Assembly (NCBI GenBank): GCA_025526935.1
Contig: JAHLKD010000054.1
Coordinates: forward strand, 186,001 to 250,000
Source of the DNA: Cladochytrium replicatum
Lineage: Eukaryota > Chytridiomycota > Chytridiomycetes > Cladochytriales > Cladochytriaceae
Length of the DNA: 64,000 nt
Direction: 5' to 3'
Shown: positions 23,202 through 34,636 of the stretch, one piece after another
How the letters are laid out: every line of letters begins with the position of its first letter
Numbering within the stretch: the first letter of the stretch is position 1
Position numbers and translations under genes: made by a program
The notes under the pieces: generated by a model
Database searches by the model: none
What the model was told of the DNA's origin: nothing
Seen by the model: the letters and a program-made list of their open reading frames with translations, nothing else

Positions 23202-24380
23202 GAGCAGCCATCTTTTCATGCGTCGTTTGATAATACTTAATGCTTAATACTTAGACAATCCCAATCTGATTCCCCTGATTGCACTGAACGATTTCTCTGA
23301 TCGACATATTATCGAACACCCAGCGGTTCGAAACACAATCCATTCCCATCCTGCCAACGGATTGTGGTATCACAAATCCATTAATTAACCAATTGGGCAG
23401 CACCACCAGTTAGTTGCTACTCCCTTTGGTAATTTTATTGCCATCGGTTGTTCTGTTGGGAATCAGTCAGGGTCGGTCCGTCAATCGCGTTTCCTCACAC
23501 CTATCTTTGGCGGGAGAAGCGACTTTGTCGCTCTATCCGCCTGGAGGTTGCAGCCAATTTCAGCAATCGGCAGTTCTCCTCCCACAACAATGTAAGTTGC
23601 TGAACTGTTGCTGAACTTAACACCATTGTTTGCCAACCAGTACCTGGGTTTGTTTGAACGAACGTCTCCCAGAACAAAGTCTCCTCCGTGATTCCCTCCA
23701 GAAACCCACTGGTAATACGCTCTCGAACCGCTCTTGATCAACCCGCACATCTCAAACAAAGTCCCAAACTCCCATGTCTCCTGTATCCCAGCAAACCACC
23801 AACACCCAGGCCAACGGTTCCTCCTCCCCTGCAACGGCCTCCGCCCCGTTTGTCCATGTTGATTCTCCCCACGGTCGCTATACTGGGGTTGTTTTGGGGG
23901 TTCTTGTGTCTGCGACGGAGTTCCATGACTTTTTCGCATTTCGATTGCCGATTTTCGTAGCTCTGGTTCGCACACAAGGTTCATGATCTTGTAACTCTCT
24001 CTCTTTTTTAGTTTGATGTCTGGTGCCTGGTTTTCGTGGTCTATGGACTAAGGAGAATATGCAATTGCAGACTACTTTTTTGTGAGGGATTTATGAGACA
24101 TCGTTGCAAAATAATTGATCGGGACCGGCATGGAGCTGGTTCGCTTTGGTTGGATATGAACATTGGGTGCTAGTTTGCCAAAGCCGTGAGCTTCGTTTCG
24201 CTACAACTTCTGTAGACCATCGCCTACATTCGACCCAGAACATCTGACTGGATGATTTTCATAATCTACACCATGTTGTGAAAGAGAGGGAAAAACTGTC
24301 CGTTCATTCTGATCCATACCAACGTCGTTATAAAAAAGGATGGGGGCGGATCATTCTATTCGCCAGACGGTTTAGACATG
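23202..24380. other. intergenic stretch, nothing identified
   Basis: Open stretches around 23414-23990 overlap on both strands but are Pro/Gly-rich without domains. I see no supported gene; it may carry 3' UTR of the coiled-coil gene and the promoter of the secreted-protein candidate to the right. Confidence 0.4.
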
Positions 24381-25530
24381 TAAGTGTCGCGATGCTCAAG
24401 ACTTCTCTTTCCTTCCTAATCTGGAGCTGCTCTTAGGCTTCTTCATTCAGCTGCCATACTGCTGATAGGTGCGTTGGTCTCAGTATGTCGAGCAGACGAC
24501 GATCTGTACGTCTTTACTCTAGTTTGTGATATGGACACTATATCGGCTCCTGCGGGCTACAGCGGTCTTCAGTACCAGCACTGCTACTTACGTTCCCGCA
24601 CTCACCCGGTTTCAGCAGCCGACGCCTCAGGATGTGGATAAGGGCATCGGTGGGTATACTGTCGGAATCTACGTGCGGTATGAGCTCCTTTCGATTGGCG
24701 CGCGCTCAAGACCTCTCCATTGGCGCCGTCGTTTTTCGGCCGCAGTCGTTTGAATCGACAATCGGGTCTTCGCACACGGATAAGTTGTGGGTCAGTGTGA
24801 CAGCGGCAAACAGAATCATCCCGAGCGGTCCGGGTTGGGTCATCTTCGCTCTGCCCGAGCGGCTACGCACCTGCAACATAACGGTGCACACTTACTGCCA
24901 GAACGAAGGGTGTGTGCGTGCCTAAGCGTGGGACTGTGTATCCGAAAAGAAGCAGATATCTCCCAGATGACCAGAAGCGAGCTAAACGTGCAAAGAGCGT
25001 TGTTGCGCTTTCTAAGTGACCAGCAAAGAGGTGAAAATCAGCGGAAACCTGGACGAGACTGGACTGTGGGTAATTTGGACGTCCGTCGTCTTTGCGGGGA
25101 TGGCTACACGTTCAAGCTGGTCGTCATGCTCCGACGCGTGCTTCAGGACACTTCGACAGACTTTCTCCATAAGCGAACCAGAAAGCGGAAGCTCTTCGCT
25201 GACTATGCCGCGATGATATACCTCCACGTCGGTGGGCACCCGGGATAGGTCCTTCGTTCCATGGCACCTACGATCGAGTTCCGAGGGTTCGAAGAATTCA
25301 CTGGGTCGTCCGACCCTAAGTTCCGGGTACCGTGAGAAAAGTGCATGTGAGCGACGATGGGGAGTACGGTTCTTCGTTCCACGGCCAGAAGCAGGACAAT
25401 GTAGGTGGATCTGATCTACTTTGCGTCCTACCCATGCAACCGCGGACAAGAGCAAACCGTAGCGAACGTAACTTTCGGGAAATCACGAGGCTGGGAACAC
25501 GTCACTGTGGCGACTTGTAGATGGGGTGTT
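24376..25530 (+). pseudogene. putative secreted-protein gene, unresolved and possibly broken
   Basis: A candidate start is formed by splicing: AT at 24378-24379, an intron starting GTAAGTGT and ending CTCTTAG at about 24437, then G, giving MLLHSAAILLIGALVSVCRA followed by DDDLY, a textbook signal peptide and cleavage site. After that, plausible coding pieces occur in changing frames: QYQHCYL, then TPQDVDKGIGGYTVGIYVR, then QDLSIGAVVFRPQSFES through WVIFALPERLRTCNITVHTYCQNEG (to about 24910), and less certain pieces to about 25500. I could not connect them with introns of normal length, so this is either a gene with missed introns or a frameshifted pseudogene. No family recognised. Confidence 0.3.
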
Positions 25531-26654
25531 GCTGCTAGGTGAGGACTTTAGTGGATCAATTTTTGATCGGCCCGAACTTGAACGTTAATGCGTTCTGTAG
25601 AGCTTACGTCCCTCACCACTGCGGTAAGTTTTCAGACCTTGACGATTCGAACGATTGCCTGACACGCTCGCTCTCCGTGTAGGCCAGTACAGGGTTGCTA
25701 ACGGCACCGTGGCTGTTTCTCTGGACTCTTTTCGCGTCGTCGCCTTTCTCCGCAAAGTGCTCCCACCGATTGCCGCAAACTTACCTACGAAGACGTGGTC
25801 GTGATCGCTAAATGACAATACCCAAAGGGATTTCGTTGGGAGACCTGGAGGAACATGGTAGCTTTCGAGTAGAGCAGCTCGAACGGAGACGCCTTCGTCG
25901 CGCTCCCAGCGCATAGAGATTTCACTTCGTTGCCTCAGTGGGCTGCGCTCCGGATCGGGTGACGCCGGCAGGACTGGTAGTAGCGGCTTCGATGGACCAT
26001 CCATCGCTATGGCGACGTCGTTCAGATTGGGTGTGTCGCTGGTAGGTGTAACGTAGAGACTGGACCAACACGTCCGAAGGACGTAGAGATCTTTGGTGGT
26101 TCCGAGGATCGAGAGTTCTAGATTCCCGATCTCTCTGTTGCATCTAATCGCTTACATTCCAAGTTATTGTCACTTGTAGATTCCATGATAAAGCAGTCTC
26201 CGCCTCTGCTACAAAGTTGCACTCTGCTTATCATGGAATGGTCAAGTCTGTCAGATTCTGTAAAACGTCAATCTCAGGATCTCGCAGGATATGATCACCT
26301 CGAGCTCCTGCTCACAATCCAAGATCACGGTTAAGGTCATTATGAATGTTGTGCACTTTTTATTCAACCTGAGCAAACTGAAAGGAAGAGATACATTTGG
26401 TAATAAAGAACAATCTGCCAAATCGCAAATTCAATAGACCAAAATGTAATAACCAGGGTTCAAAAAAAGAAGAATAAGCAGACTATTTCCATGAAGATCC
26501 AGGTGACCCAAAAACTCGAATGAAAGAAGAAAAGACGGAAGAGGGGGAAAAGTCCTTTCAATATTATCCGCAAAAAGAATAGAAATGAAGGGCGAAACAT
26601 TCCCAAGATAAAGGCAACCGCACCACAGAGACAAAACCCCCACAGAAAACCAAT
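25530..26654. other. intergenic stretch with one hairpin
   Basis: No gene is supported; open stretches near 25585-26004 (minus) have no domain. The right half is A-rich towards the end of the neighbouring minus-strand transcription factor. An imperfect palindrome lies at 26181-26238. Confidence 0.4.
26181..26238. repeat. imperfect inverted repeat, 15-bp arms
   Basis: TTCCATGATAAAGCAG (26181-26196) and CTGCTTATCATGGAA (26224-26238) are inverted copies with one extra A, separated by 27 nt. They would form a stable stem; function unknown. Confidence 0.8.
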
Positions 26655-29600
26655 TTACGCATACCCAGATCCCGCCCTAACGTTCACGAATCCGTACCCT
26701 GCACCTGCATTCCCCTGCCCTATCCCACCGTACGCCTGGCCCTGACTCTGCTGTCCGTACTCAAACTGCATCGGCGTCATCGAGAACGTCTGCTGCGAAG
26801 ACGACGACGCCATCGTGTTCTGTACTGGTGGCGGAAGCCCAAAGTTCATCGGAACGTCCTGCATGCGCGATCCGCGCGTGGTGTTTAGTGAGAAGAGCAT
26901 GGCGTCCTCGATCCGGTGCGAGAACTGCGCGAATGCTGGAACATCGGTGTGCGTGGTCTGCGGTTGCGGTTGCTGTTGTTGCTGCTGTTGCTGTTGATTC
27001 ATTGTGACTGGTGGGCGTATGCTTGGGTACCCTGGATCCTGCGTCGCACTAGCGGTAAGCACTCCCTGTGGGGTTCCGGTCCCATATGTGCGTGGGACAG
27101 CGTACGATCCGCCGGCAACGTTCATGGCCGCGACGCCGGTCACAGGCGACAGTCCTACGCCCAAAAGCACGTTCTGCGGGATCCCCGAAGTCGTCACGGC
27201 GCCGAAATCGTGGCCGCCAGGACCAAGCGCCGCCGCAGCCGCGAGACTCGTCTCGAATATCGTGGGCTCGCCGGGAACTTTCATCGCCTCCATTTTCCGC
27301 TGTGCGCGCTGGTGCTCGGCGCACATCACCCCCCCGTTGCGCGCTACGCATTCCTCGACGGTGTGGTCGAATGCGAGCTGGTAGAGTTTCTTACTTGTTG
27401 CAACTGCTGGCTCCGCGTACGAGTTTGCAGAGACAGACGCGGCGAGTTGTGATTGGGGCTTGTCTGGGTGAGAAGTTGACGATGGGTACGATTGAGCTGC
27501 GTTCTTGCGGTCCTCAGGGAGGGAGGAGTAGACCCATAAATTTAGACCAGCAACTTGGAGTAGATTCCTCATGGTGAGAAGCAGCTCTGAGGCTGGTTCC
27601 CAGTGCGCGGCCATCCCTTGCAGTGCTTGGAGATGCACCTGAAGCGCACCGATCGCCATCCGCCTCAGCAACGACTGCATTTTCGAGTTCTGTTCGCCTG
27701 GATTACCGGGAGCCTCCCCATTTGCCGGAAACACACTCACTGAAGCGTTCGCCTGGATGTTTACATCTTGAACAGAGCTGAGATGGAAAATAGTGTCGGG
27801 GAATGGGCCAGCTCCGTCAGCTAGCCTGTCTCCCACCACTTCTGCGAGCTGGGCAGTGAGCAAGTGCACGAGTGCCCCCTGGAAGACGCAAAACATGGTG
27901 AAGGGGTGGAGGTGGTGCAAAGGTGCGTTGACGGGAAGCACAGCAGTGGCAAGGAGGTTGGCCATGGAGAAGGCAGCGTCGGCGCATTCGAGCCAGTGTT
28001 CGTTGAGACGAGCGACATGGGGGCAGTCGCGCATTGCGACCATCATCGCAGGACGGTGGAGTAGGATTCGTGCGACTTGGTAGATAAGGTGCATGAACGC
28101 GACGTACCATGAAGGTGGGCACCATGATCCAAGCTCTGGTGCGAACACGAGTCCAGGTTGGCGCATCCACGTTGGGAGGGCGCTGTACCACGCCTTGAGC
28201 TCCAGATTGAATGCCTCAAGTTCGCAAAAGTATAGCGCGCGAGCCTCATTGTACGCTGGCGGTAACTCCGTTTCATCACGGAGATGTTTGAAGAATGTGG
28301 TTGCAGACCAGATCTTGGAGACTATGTCAAGAAGGAGGATAGTAGCGCGGACAGGGTCATTTTGGATCCCTGCTAGTCCCATCTGCAACGTGAAAGGTGG
28401 GGCGGCTTCCTCCGTCGTAGGCGGCAAATCTTTCCTCATGAAATCCCAGATCCGTTCAGGCACTGGGAGTTTAGTTGTGAAACTTCCACACTTGATGATT
28501 CTTGCCCGATCAACGAAAATGGAAACAAGGCTGAAGAACGTTCAGCATTTTTGGCTTAAGTGCATCGACCCACTCACTCACCAGTCCGTAATGTAACAAG
28601 ACCACCACGTTCGTCTCCTAGTCTCCTTCTCCAGCATGGTCATTGGCTCCGGAAGTTCGTCCGGATCAACGTTCAGTTTTAAAACATATGCCGATAGATG
28701 AGCCATGTTGAAGTACATCCAAGCGGCTGATGCTCTTCCAGACTCCATCGCGTGCGACTAGCAAACAACAGTCAATCAACAAATCTGAAAATTCTCTGGT
28801 ATTCCTTTCTTTACCGCTACGCACAGCAATCCTTGTACTGTGACCAATGTTGGGTTGTCGACCTGTGCCATTAGCTTTTTCCTCGCTCTATTGTACAGCA
28901 AATCGCCTAGAAGGTACTTTGGCGTATCTCCCTTGTTGAGGAAGGTAGGGTGCACGGAATACTTTGCAGCGCAACAGCAAACTGCTTCGAGGAGTGCACG
29001 AGGATGCTGATCCAATGGAGTGCGAACAAACAATCCTCGTTTGAGGAAGAAGAGAGGTTGTAAGTGGTAGTGGCAAGCAAAGAAGAGCTACAGAAAGAAA
29101 GTAGTGATGAGTGTGATGCCACTTACTGCGCTAAGCAAGTGTTCCAACAATCCCAAACCCCAAGTCATTAAGGTTTCCCAACTATAACTCTCTAACTATA
29201 CCCTCTTTTTACACAAAACATACCATAATGAGCTCCTCGTATACTTCAGGAGAATAATCAAAGTCTTCAGATGACTCGTCTGTTGTCGCTGTCGACGAAG
29301 AAGACTCTCTGCTCCCGCTCTTTTCCCTATTTCCAAGCCTTTCTTCCATCGGAAACTTCATCGACCCGGTGAGGAAGGCATCTATGGCGTTCCTGTCGCT
29401 CGGGCGTACGCGGTCCTCGATACGGGTGTTGAAAGGCGGTGGAGGCAAGAATACTCCATTTTGTGCTCCGTCGTGCGAAGGGAGAGCGGCTCCCGGTTGA
29501 CCAGACGCACCCGCGGCGACGAGAGCCTCCAGCTCCTTCAGACGCTTCCTAAGGCTGTCGACATACTGTGCCCGGGGGCCCTTCGGTTTCTCGGGAACGG

Positions 29601-29967
29601 CGGCTTGTTGTTCCTGCGAAGGACGCGGGGTCCATGTGCATTCCAAGCTCGATTTTGCGCAGGTTGTGCAGATGGGACGCACTCCGTCGCACTTGTACTT
29701 TCGTCTGCAAGAGTGTGAGGGTTAAACCAAAGCGTTCAAATGCATGTGGTATGGGCGCACAAGTTGATGTGCGAGCCTCCCCGGGCCGGGCTATTTGTGT
29801 AAGGGCAGATAAGATTTTTACCTCCGGCAGGCGTCACAGGCTTGCGATACACGCTTCTTCTTTTCAGGTTGGCTGTTACCAGGAGGTGCGGGCAGTTGGC
29901 TGTTGTTGTTGGTGTCGTAGAGATCGAGGTTTGCCAGGTTCAGGATATTTTGGTTAGCCGAAGCCAT
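26655..29967 (-). CDS. Zn2Cys6 transcription factor with fungal TF domain
   Basis: Fungal-specific binuclear zinc cluster regulator, nuclear. The first exon (from 29967) gives MASANQNILNLANL...KKKRVSQACDACRR, and after an intron (donor GTAAAAAT near 29824) the next gives KYKCDGVRPICTTC then SSLECTW, completing CX2CX6CX5-8CX2CX6C. A dimerisation-like coiled coil (SLRKRLKELEALV) follows. Later exons encode the fungal transcription-factor domain: PRALLEAVCCCAAKYS near 28960, VTVQGLLCVAV near 28840, ASAAWMYFNMAHLSAYVLKLN near 28690-28740 and RRRTWWSCYITDW near 28590-28630, and a 3' exon of about 600 codons to 26655. The C-terminus has a nine-residue Gln run (CAG/CAA repeat near 26972-26996) and a Gln/Gly-rich tail. 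Target genes unknown. Not every intron was placed. Confidence 0.85.
26968..27000 (-). repeat. CAG/CAA microsatellite coding for polyGln
   Basis: A TTG/CTG triplet run on the plus strand (Gln codons on the minus strand) inside the Zn2Cys6 factor gives nine consecutive Gln. Likely length-polymorphic. Confidence 0.85.
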
Positions 29968-30553
29968 GGGAGACCAGCACAGGGGTTGAGTTTCGATTAC
30001 AAAGAGTGAGATTCAAGTTTGAGTGGCGGACGGGGCAATTTGTAACACACCGGAGAATATTTGAAAAATATAATGTACTGATATGATTAATGTGCTGTTT
30101 GCTGTAATATAATAATAGCAATTGCAATGGTATTATTATTAAGCGTAATTAGCAGCACGGGACGACATGCCAAATATTCTGGACCCCATTGAAGATCAGA
30201 TGCTGCGCCTTCGTGTGTTCGGATGGTTTTGGGAAGTTCAATGCCCGCGCGCTAGACTTTTGTCCATTGTGCATCCTCAGCAACCAACCGTCTTCTGACT
30301 TTCAGCTTTAGTGTTTGCATTTTGCATTTCATTCAAAGTAGCTTCCAAACACTGACGAAGGGAGAAAGTGACAATAAAACCAATGTTGGAACCACAAAAC
30401 AACCACCCACCCCAAATAAAGTTAGACGGAAGAAATCATGTTTATAAAAAACCCCACCCCCGACCTCTCTGGACAACAATCCAACCTCATTAACGATACA
30501 ATCACATGCAAATCAAATTAGTTTCCCATCTCGAGACTCACCATCTTCGTTCC
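29968..30553. other. AT-rich intergenic stretch
   Basis: Promoter side of the Zn2Cys6 gene and 3' side of the three-finger factor; 30060-30150 is markedly AT-rich with ATAATA runs. No gene seen. Confidence 0.5.
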
Positions 30554-32643
30554 TCACCCAAGCGCCTGCATCCCAACGCCCACAACCTGCCCTCGTCCCT
30601 CCTCAACCTCCTCCTCATCTTCTTCCTCTCCTCCATCGTCCTCCCCGCCTCCATAATGCACCTGCTGTGTCATCTGTTGCTGCTGCTGCTGCTGCTGCAT
30701 CGCCGCAGCCTGCAACATAACCTGCAGCAACGTCTCGGTCTGGAACCCACCACCGCCTTCCCGCCCTTCCTCCCGATGATGCCGCTCCACATACTCTCTG
30801 TCCCCTCCCCCGTCCCTCTCGTACCCGCCCCGCTCTTCCACGCCCTCCTCGTCCCCACGGCTCGACATCATCGAGATCCGCGCCTGCATCGCAGCAGCTT
30901 GCTGGAACGCGGCGTACACGGCTTGCGGGTCGTACACGACGCCCAGGTTAGGTTCGCCGGGTTGTTGCTGCCCGGGTACGGCGGAGTTGGACCGGCTACC
31001 CCCGTTCGCATAGGCCATGTCGGAGGAGTCGGCACGGTGCGGGGTGCCGTTTCCGCCGTCGGAGTCGCCGTTGTGCGCGTTCATGAGACCGGGGATGCAG
31101 TGTATCTTTTTGCCTTCGGCGTCCATGCGCTCGTGTCGTCGGAGAGCATCGCGACTGCAAAAAGAAAAAGATCAGCGTACGAAAGAAATCTTGATTTAGG
31201 TGATCAGAGACATACCGAGCGAATTGCCGCCCGCAGTGTTTGCACACGTGTGGTTTGGCTTTTGAGTGTGTTTTCATGTGTCGGTTCAAATCGTGGTTAC
31301 TGTGAGTAAATCTAGGTCAGTTATCATACCACAAATCAATTTGCAGGTGAATACGAACCGAGTAAACTTTAAACTGCACTCGCTGCATTCAAACGGTCGG
31401 TGGTTCTGGTGTGTTCTAATGTGGGACTTGAGGTTGTATTGCCTGCTGAATCCTAGGGGGATAAAGGGGGATTTAGAATGTGCTCAAACACTTCCAGTGG
31501 CAGAACACCATTCTCCCGCCCTCTCCACAACAACTCCCACACCTAATTCATTCTTTCTACATTACCACGATTGCAGGTTGGACAGACGTATTTTCCCTCC
31601 TTGTTTGGTGTAAACGTTTGGCTCATGATGTTGATATCGGAAACGGATCCCATGCCCGCGGCGACGGCAGCCGCAGCAGCAGCAGCAGCCACAGCGGCCG
31701 GAATTCCTGTGTGATGCGTGGGTCTCCTCTCTCCATAGGCATCATTAGGATCCGCAGCGCCGTCTTCATGGTGGTTCAAGTAGCGCTGTGACGGGTGAGG
31801 AAAGTGTAGCGGAGGGGTTCCGGCAACAGACGACTGGTCGGGAGTGTGGTGGAACTCATGGGGCGGGTAATCGTGCCTTGCGACCGCGGCTGCCGCCGAC
31901 GCAACGTCGTTGAGTCTATGATGCAAGTCCTGGGAACTCGCGTCCCCATCTTCACCGTTCTCACTCCTTCGGTTGTTCCGCTTCGGACGGGAAGCACGCA
32001 GCCTCTCGCCCGACTCGTCACCGTCGTTGTAGTCCGGATCATTCCCATCTTCGTCGTTCTCGCCTTCCCCGTCATCGCCTTCGCGATCGTTGCCGTCGGG
32101 GTTTTCCTGCTCCTGCCTAGCCTGCTGCTCTGCGGTTGCGGCGTAGACGAGGCTGGCAAAGTTTGAAAAGATGGGGTGGAGCGGGGTGAGTGCCGCGAGC
32201 TGGTAGAGGGACTGTTGAGCAGCGGCGGCGTTGGCGTACATCTGGTGGAAGTTGTTGAGGTTCATGTCAGCGCCGGCAGCAGAGGGGGGGGCGGGGGGTT
32301 GAGCGGGGTCCGGGGTTGGAGGAGCGGCAGCCGATTCCTGAGCAGCAAGGGCATTGTTGTCGTTGTCATTTTCGTCATTGTTGTCGTCCTTGTTGAGATC
32401 GATAGGGTTTGGAGCGTGGTTCGCGAGCAACAGCATGTTGTCGATGTGGTCCGAGCGATCTGGCCCATTGGCGGAGTCGTTCTTGTCAAGCAGCATGTTC
32501 TTTGCAGACTCCTTAGCGTTACCATAAGCAGTAAGAGCGAGTTGTTCACTGCGCCGTATCTTCGCCACCGCTCGCCACTGGCAAGCAGAACGAAGGGATG
32601 GAGAGCTGGAGGGAAGGGGGGGCGAGGTGGTGCGCACAGCCAC
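30554..32643 (-). CDS. three-finger C2H2 transcription factor (Azf1-like layout)
   Basis: Four exons (31566-32643, 31359-31452, 31216-31299, 30554-31154) sum to 619 codons. The finger block spans all four: [21 protein letters not shown], then [21 protein letters not shown], then [17 protein letters not shown] with a terminal Cys (KKIHC) instead of a second His, a C2HC end often seen in fungal proteins with CKHCGR.FARRDALRRH fingers. Each intron falls inside the finger region. The N-terminal 350 residues are Asn/Asp-rich and disordered with an Ala run (31655-31700); the C-terminal exon has a Gln run and a Glu-rich tail, typical activation-type regions. Start chosen at 32643; a downstream Met ([11 protein letters not shown]) is possible. 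Confidence 0.85.
30674..30705 (-). repeat. CAG repeat coding for polyGln
   Basis: CTG repeats on the plus strand encode a run of eight to nine Gln in the tail of the three-finger factor. Confidence 0.85.
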
Positions 32644-32812
32644 CGCGCACGGGAAAGGAAGTACTGCAGCACAGCCACCGTGTCCTTATTAATCAATGAT
32701 TCATTCATTCTTGACATCACTGTGTCATCATACAAGTACCATACCATTGAAGTATTTAACAATAATAAACATTGAATCTCAATCTCTTGCTCGGCCCATT
32801 CGTTGTGTCTCT

Positions 32813-34636
32813 TCACTTCTTCTTCCGTTCCTCCAATTGCATTCTCCCTGCTCGTCCCTCAACGCTCCCCATCCCAACAACAACTTCCTCCTCCTCCATA
32901 ACCACATCCTCACCCACCCCATCCTCGTCCCCTTCCACATACGCCAATCTAATCAAATGCATCGACCCGCCCGACGAGCTCGACACAGTCGACCCGGACC
33001 GCCTGTGCTCCTTTTGCACCTTGACCGTCAATGACATCATCGCCTCACCCGTTTCCGTTTCCGCGAGCGAAAGCTGCTCCATCGATGCCTCGGGCGTCAT
33101 GCCTTCCTTGCTCGGCTGTTGTCCCGAGCACGACGGCGACGGCGACACCGAAGGCGTAAACACCTGGCTCCCGTTCGACGCTTGCGCCCCGATGCTGCTG
33201 CTGTTGTTGCTTGGGCCAGCGGATAGTTTGCGCTGGTGGCTGCGCCAGTGCTGCAGCATGTTGTCGTGCCTGTTGAACCGAGACGTGCAGTTCTCGATTG
33301 GACACACGAACGGTTTCGCGCCAGTGTGAAGCCTGCGATGTCGCGCAAGGTGCCCGCTCGTGCTAAAGTCTAACAACAACCAAAAAAGTTTAAGAAATTT
33401 GGAGTTCTGTCGAATTGCGCACATACTCTTGCCGCATCCTTCGAACTGGCACAGGTATCTCCGCTTTCCAAACTGGTCCTCCACAGTCAACGTCCCCGCC
33501 GACGTCGCCCCGCTTCCAGTAACGTTTGTCGCGCCCAGAACATCGTCAAGTGTCCCCGCCGAGCTCGCACTGTGCGTCCTCCGATGCCGCGATACCCGCT
33601 TGGACCCTCCTGGCGGCACCGAATCGACCGCCGGCGGCGCAAGGAGCTGGGGATTCGATTGCTGTGGCACCGCGTTCGTGTAAGTTGCTCCCTCGCTCAT
33701 TTGTCCGTTCACAGCTATCGTAGCGACAGAACCGTTCCCAACCATAGTCGGACGAGGTGCACCGTTTTCACCATACTGCAGGTGTTCGTTCGGACCCCAC
33801 ACTTCGCCTTGCAGCACACGTATGCTGGGCAGACTCTCGTGGCGCGTGTGGCCATAGTGTCTTCTCTGTCTCGCGAACGCGGGGGCCGGCCCGCGCGCAA
33901 GACGCTGCAGGGGAGGATGCGGACTGGCTTCGTCTGCGGAGGTCATGGGACTCGGAGGCGGAGCCGGGGGTGTGCTGCTGGGTTTGATTTGTGTAGTGCT
34001 AGTGGTTGGGTTGCCCGCCGGAACCGCGAAACCTGGCTTCATATGTGCTGAGCCAGTGTCCGCCTCCAGAGTCACGGGAGGGGGTAGATAAGGCTGGTGC
34101 GGGGAAGAAGAGTCCCTTGGGTTCAAAATCATCTCGATGGCGCTGTTGCGCCTTCCTGAGAGCAACAATGGAATAGTTGGTGCGTCGAGATCCATGCTGG
34201 TGTTGTTGCTAAAGATGTTGCTGGTGTGGGAAGGGTGAAGACTCGGGATATCTGTCGGAGTGGTTGTGGAGCTGCTAGGCACAGCGAACGAGAACAAGGG
34301 TGTAGAGTAGGGAGATGGTGTAGCGCGAGGTGGGGTGTTGGGTGACAGAGAGCGCACAAAGTGACTTGCGGGTTGGAGTCCGGAGGTCGCGAATGGAGAG
34401 CGGCGCGCGGCGTGAAGATGGTAGTTTTCTTGCTGCTGATTGTGCTGGGTTGATTGCGGTGGTGAGGACGGGGCAGCGAGAGGGGAGGACCTGGGTTGGG
34501 GGTCCAACATCATCTGAGTATGGTGGGAAAGAATGGTGGTCGAAGACTGGGCGATCACCGGCTGAGGGCTGTCGAGGTCGGGGTGGGGCACTTTTGGGCC
34601 GACGCCATCATTGAGGAGACTTGAAATCTTCATCAT
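32813..34636 (-). CDS. Nrg1-like two-finger C2H2 repressor
   Basis: Two exons, 33427-34636 and 32813-33369 (intron 33370-33426, GTATGTGC...TTGTTAG), give 588 residues. Splicing restores the first finger as YLCQFEGCGKNFSTSGHLARHRRLH, followed by FVCPIENCTSRFNRHDNMLQHWRSH. TSGHLARH and RFNRHDNMLQHWRSH are characteristic of the Nrg1/Nrg2 family, DNA-binding repressors of glucose-, pH- and stress-regulated genes in yeasts. The rest is Ser/Pro/Thr-rich and disordered. I chose the Met-Met at 34636; the frame stays open 5' to 34894 but that part is not conserved-looking. It ends about 170 bp from the start of the three-finger factor, same strand. Confidence 0.87.
   Translation of the reverse strand: MMKISSLLNDGVGPKVPHPDLDSPQPVIAQSSTTILSHHTQMMLDPQPRSSPLAAPSSPPQSTQHNQQQENYHLHAARRSPFATSGLQPASHFVRSLSPNTPPRATPSPYSTPLFSFAVPSSSTTTPTDIPSLHPSHTSNIFSNNTSMDLDAPTIPLLLSGRRNSAIEMILNPRDSSSPHQPYLPPPVTLEADTGSAHMKPGFAVPAGNPTTSTTQIKPSSTPPAPPPSPMTSADEASPHPPLQRLARGPAPAFARQRRHYGHTRHESLPSIRVLQGEVWGPNEHLQYGENGAPRPTMVGNGSVATIAVNGQMSEGATYTNAVPQQSNPQLLAPPAVDSVPPGGSKRVSRHRRTHSASSAGTLDDVLGATNVTGSGATSAGTLTVEDQFGKRRYLCQFEGCGKSMCAIRQNSKFLKLFWLLLDFSTSGHLARHRRLHTGAKPFVCPIENCTSRFNRHDNMLQHWRSHQRKLSAGPSNNSSSIGAQASNGSQVFTPSVSPSPSCSGQQPSKEGMTPEASMEQLSLAETETGEAMMSLTVKVQKEHRRSGSTVSSSSGGSMHLIRLAYVEGDEDGVGEDVVMEEEEVVVGMGSVEGRAGRMQLEERKKK

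Noticed and set aside
23481-23984. 167-aa minus-strand ORF between two genes
   Set aside because: No domain, no splice logic, overlapping open frames on both strands; left as unassigned intergenic DNA.
27068-27577. 169-aa Arg-rich plus-strand ORF
   Set aside because: Shadow of the Zn2Cys6 transcription factor on the other strand; composition follows from the antisense of its codons.
32176-32775. 199-aa plus-strand Val/Gly-rich ORF
   Set aside because: Antisense shadow of the Asn/Asp/Ala-rich N-terminus of the three-finger C2H2 gene.
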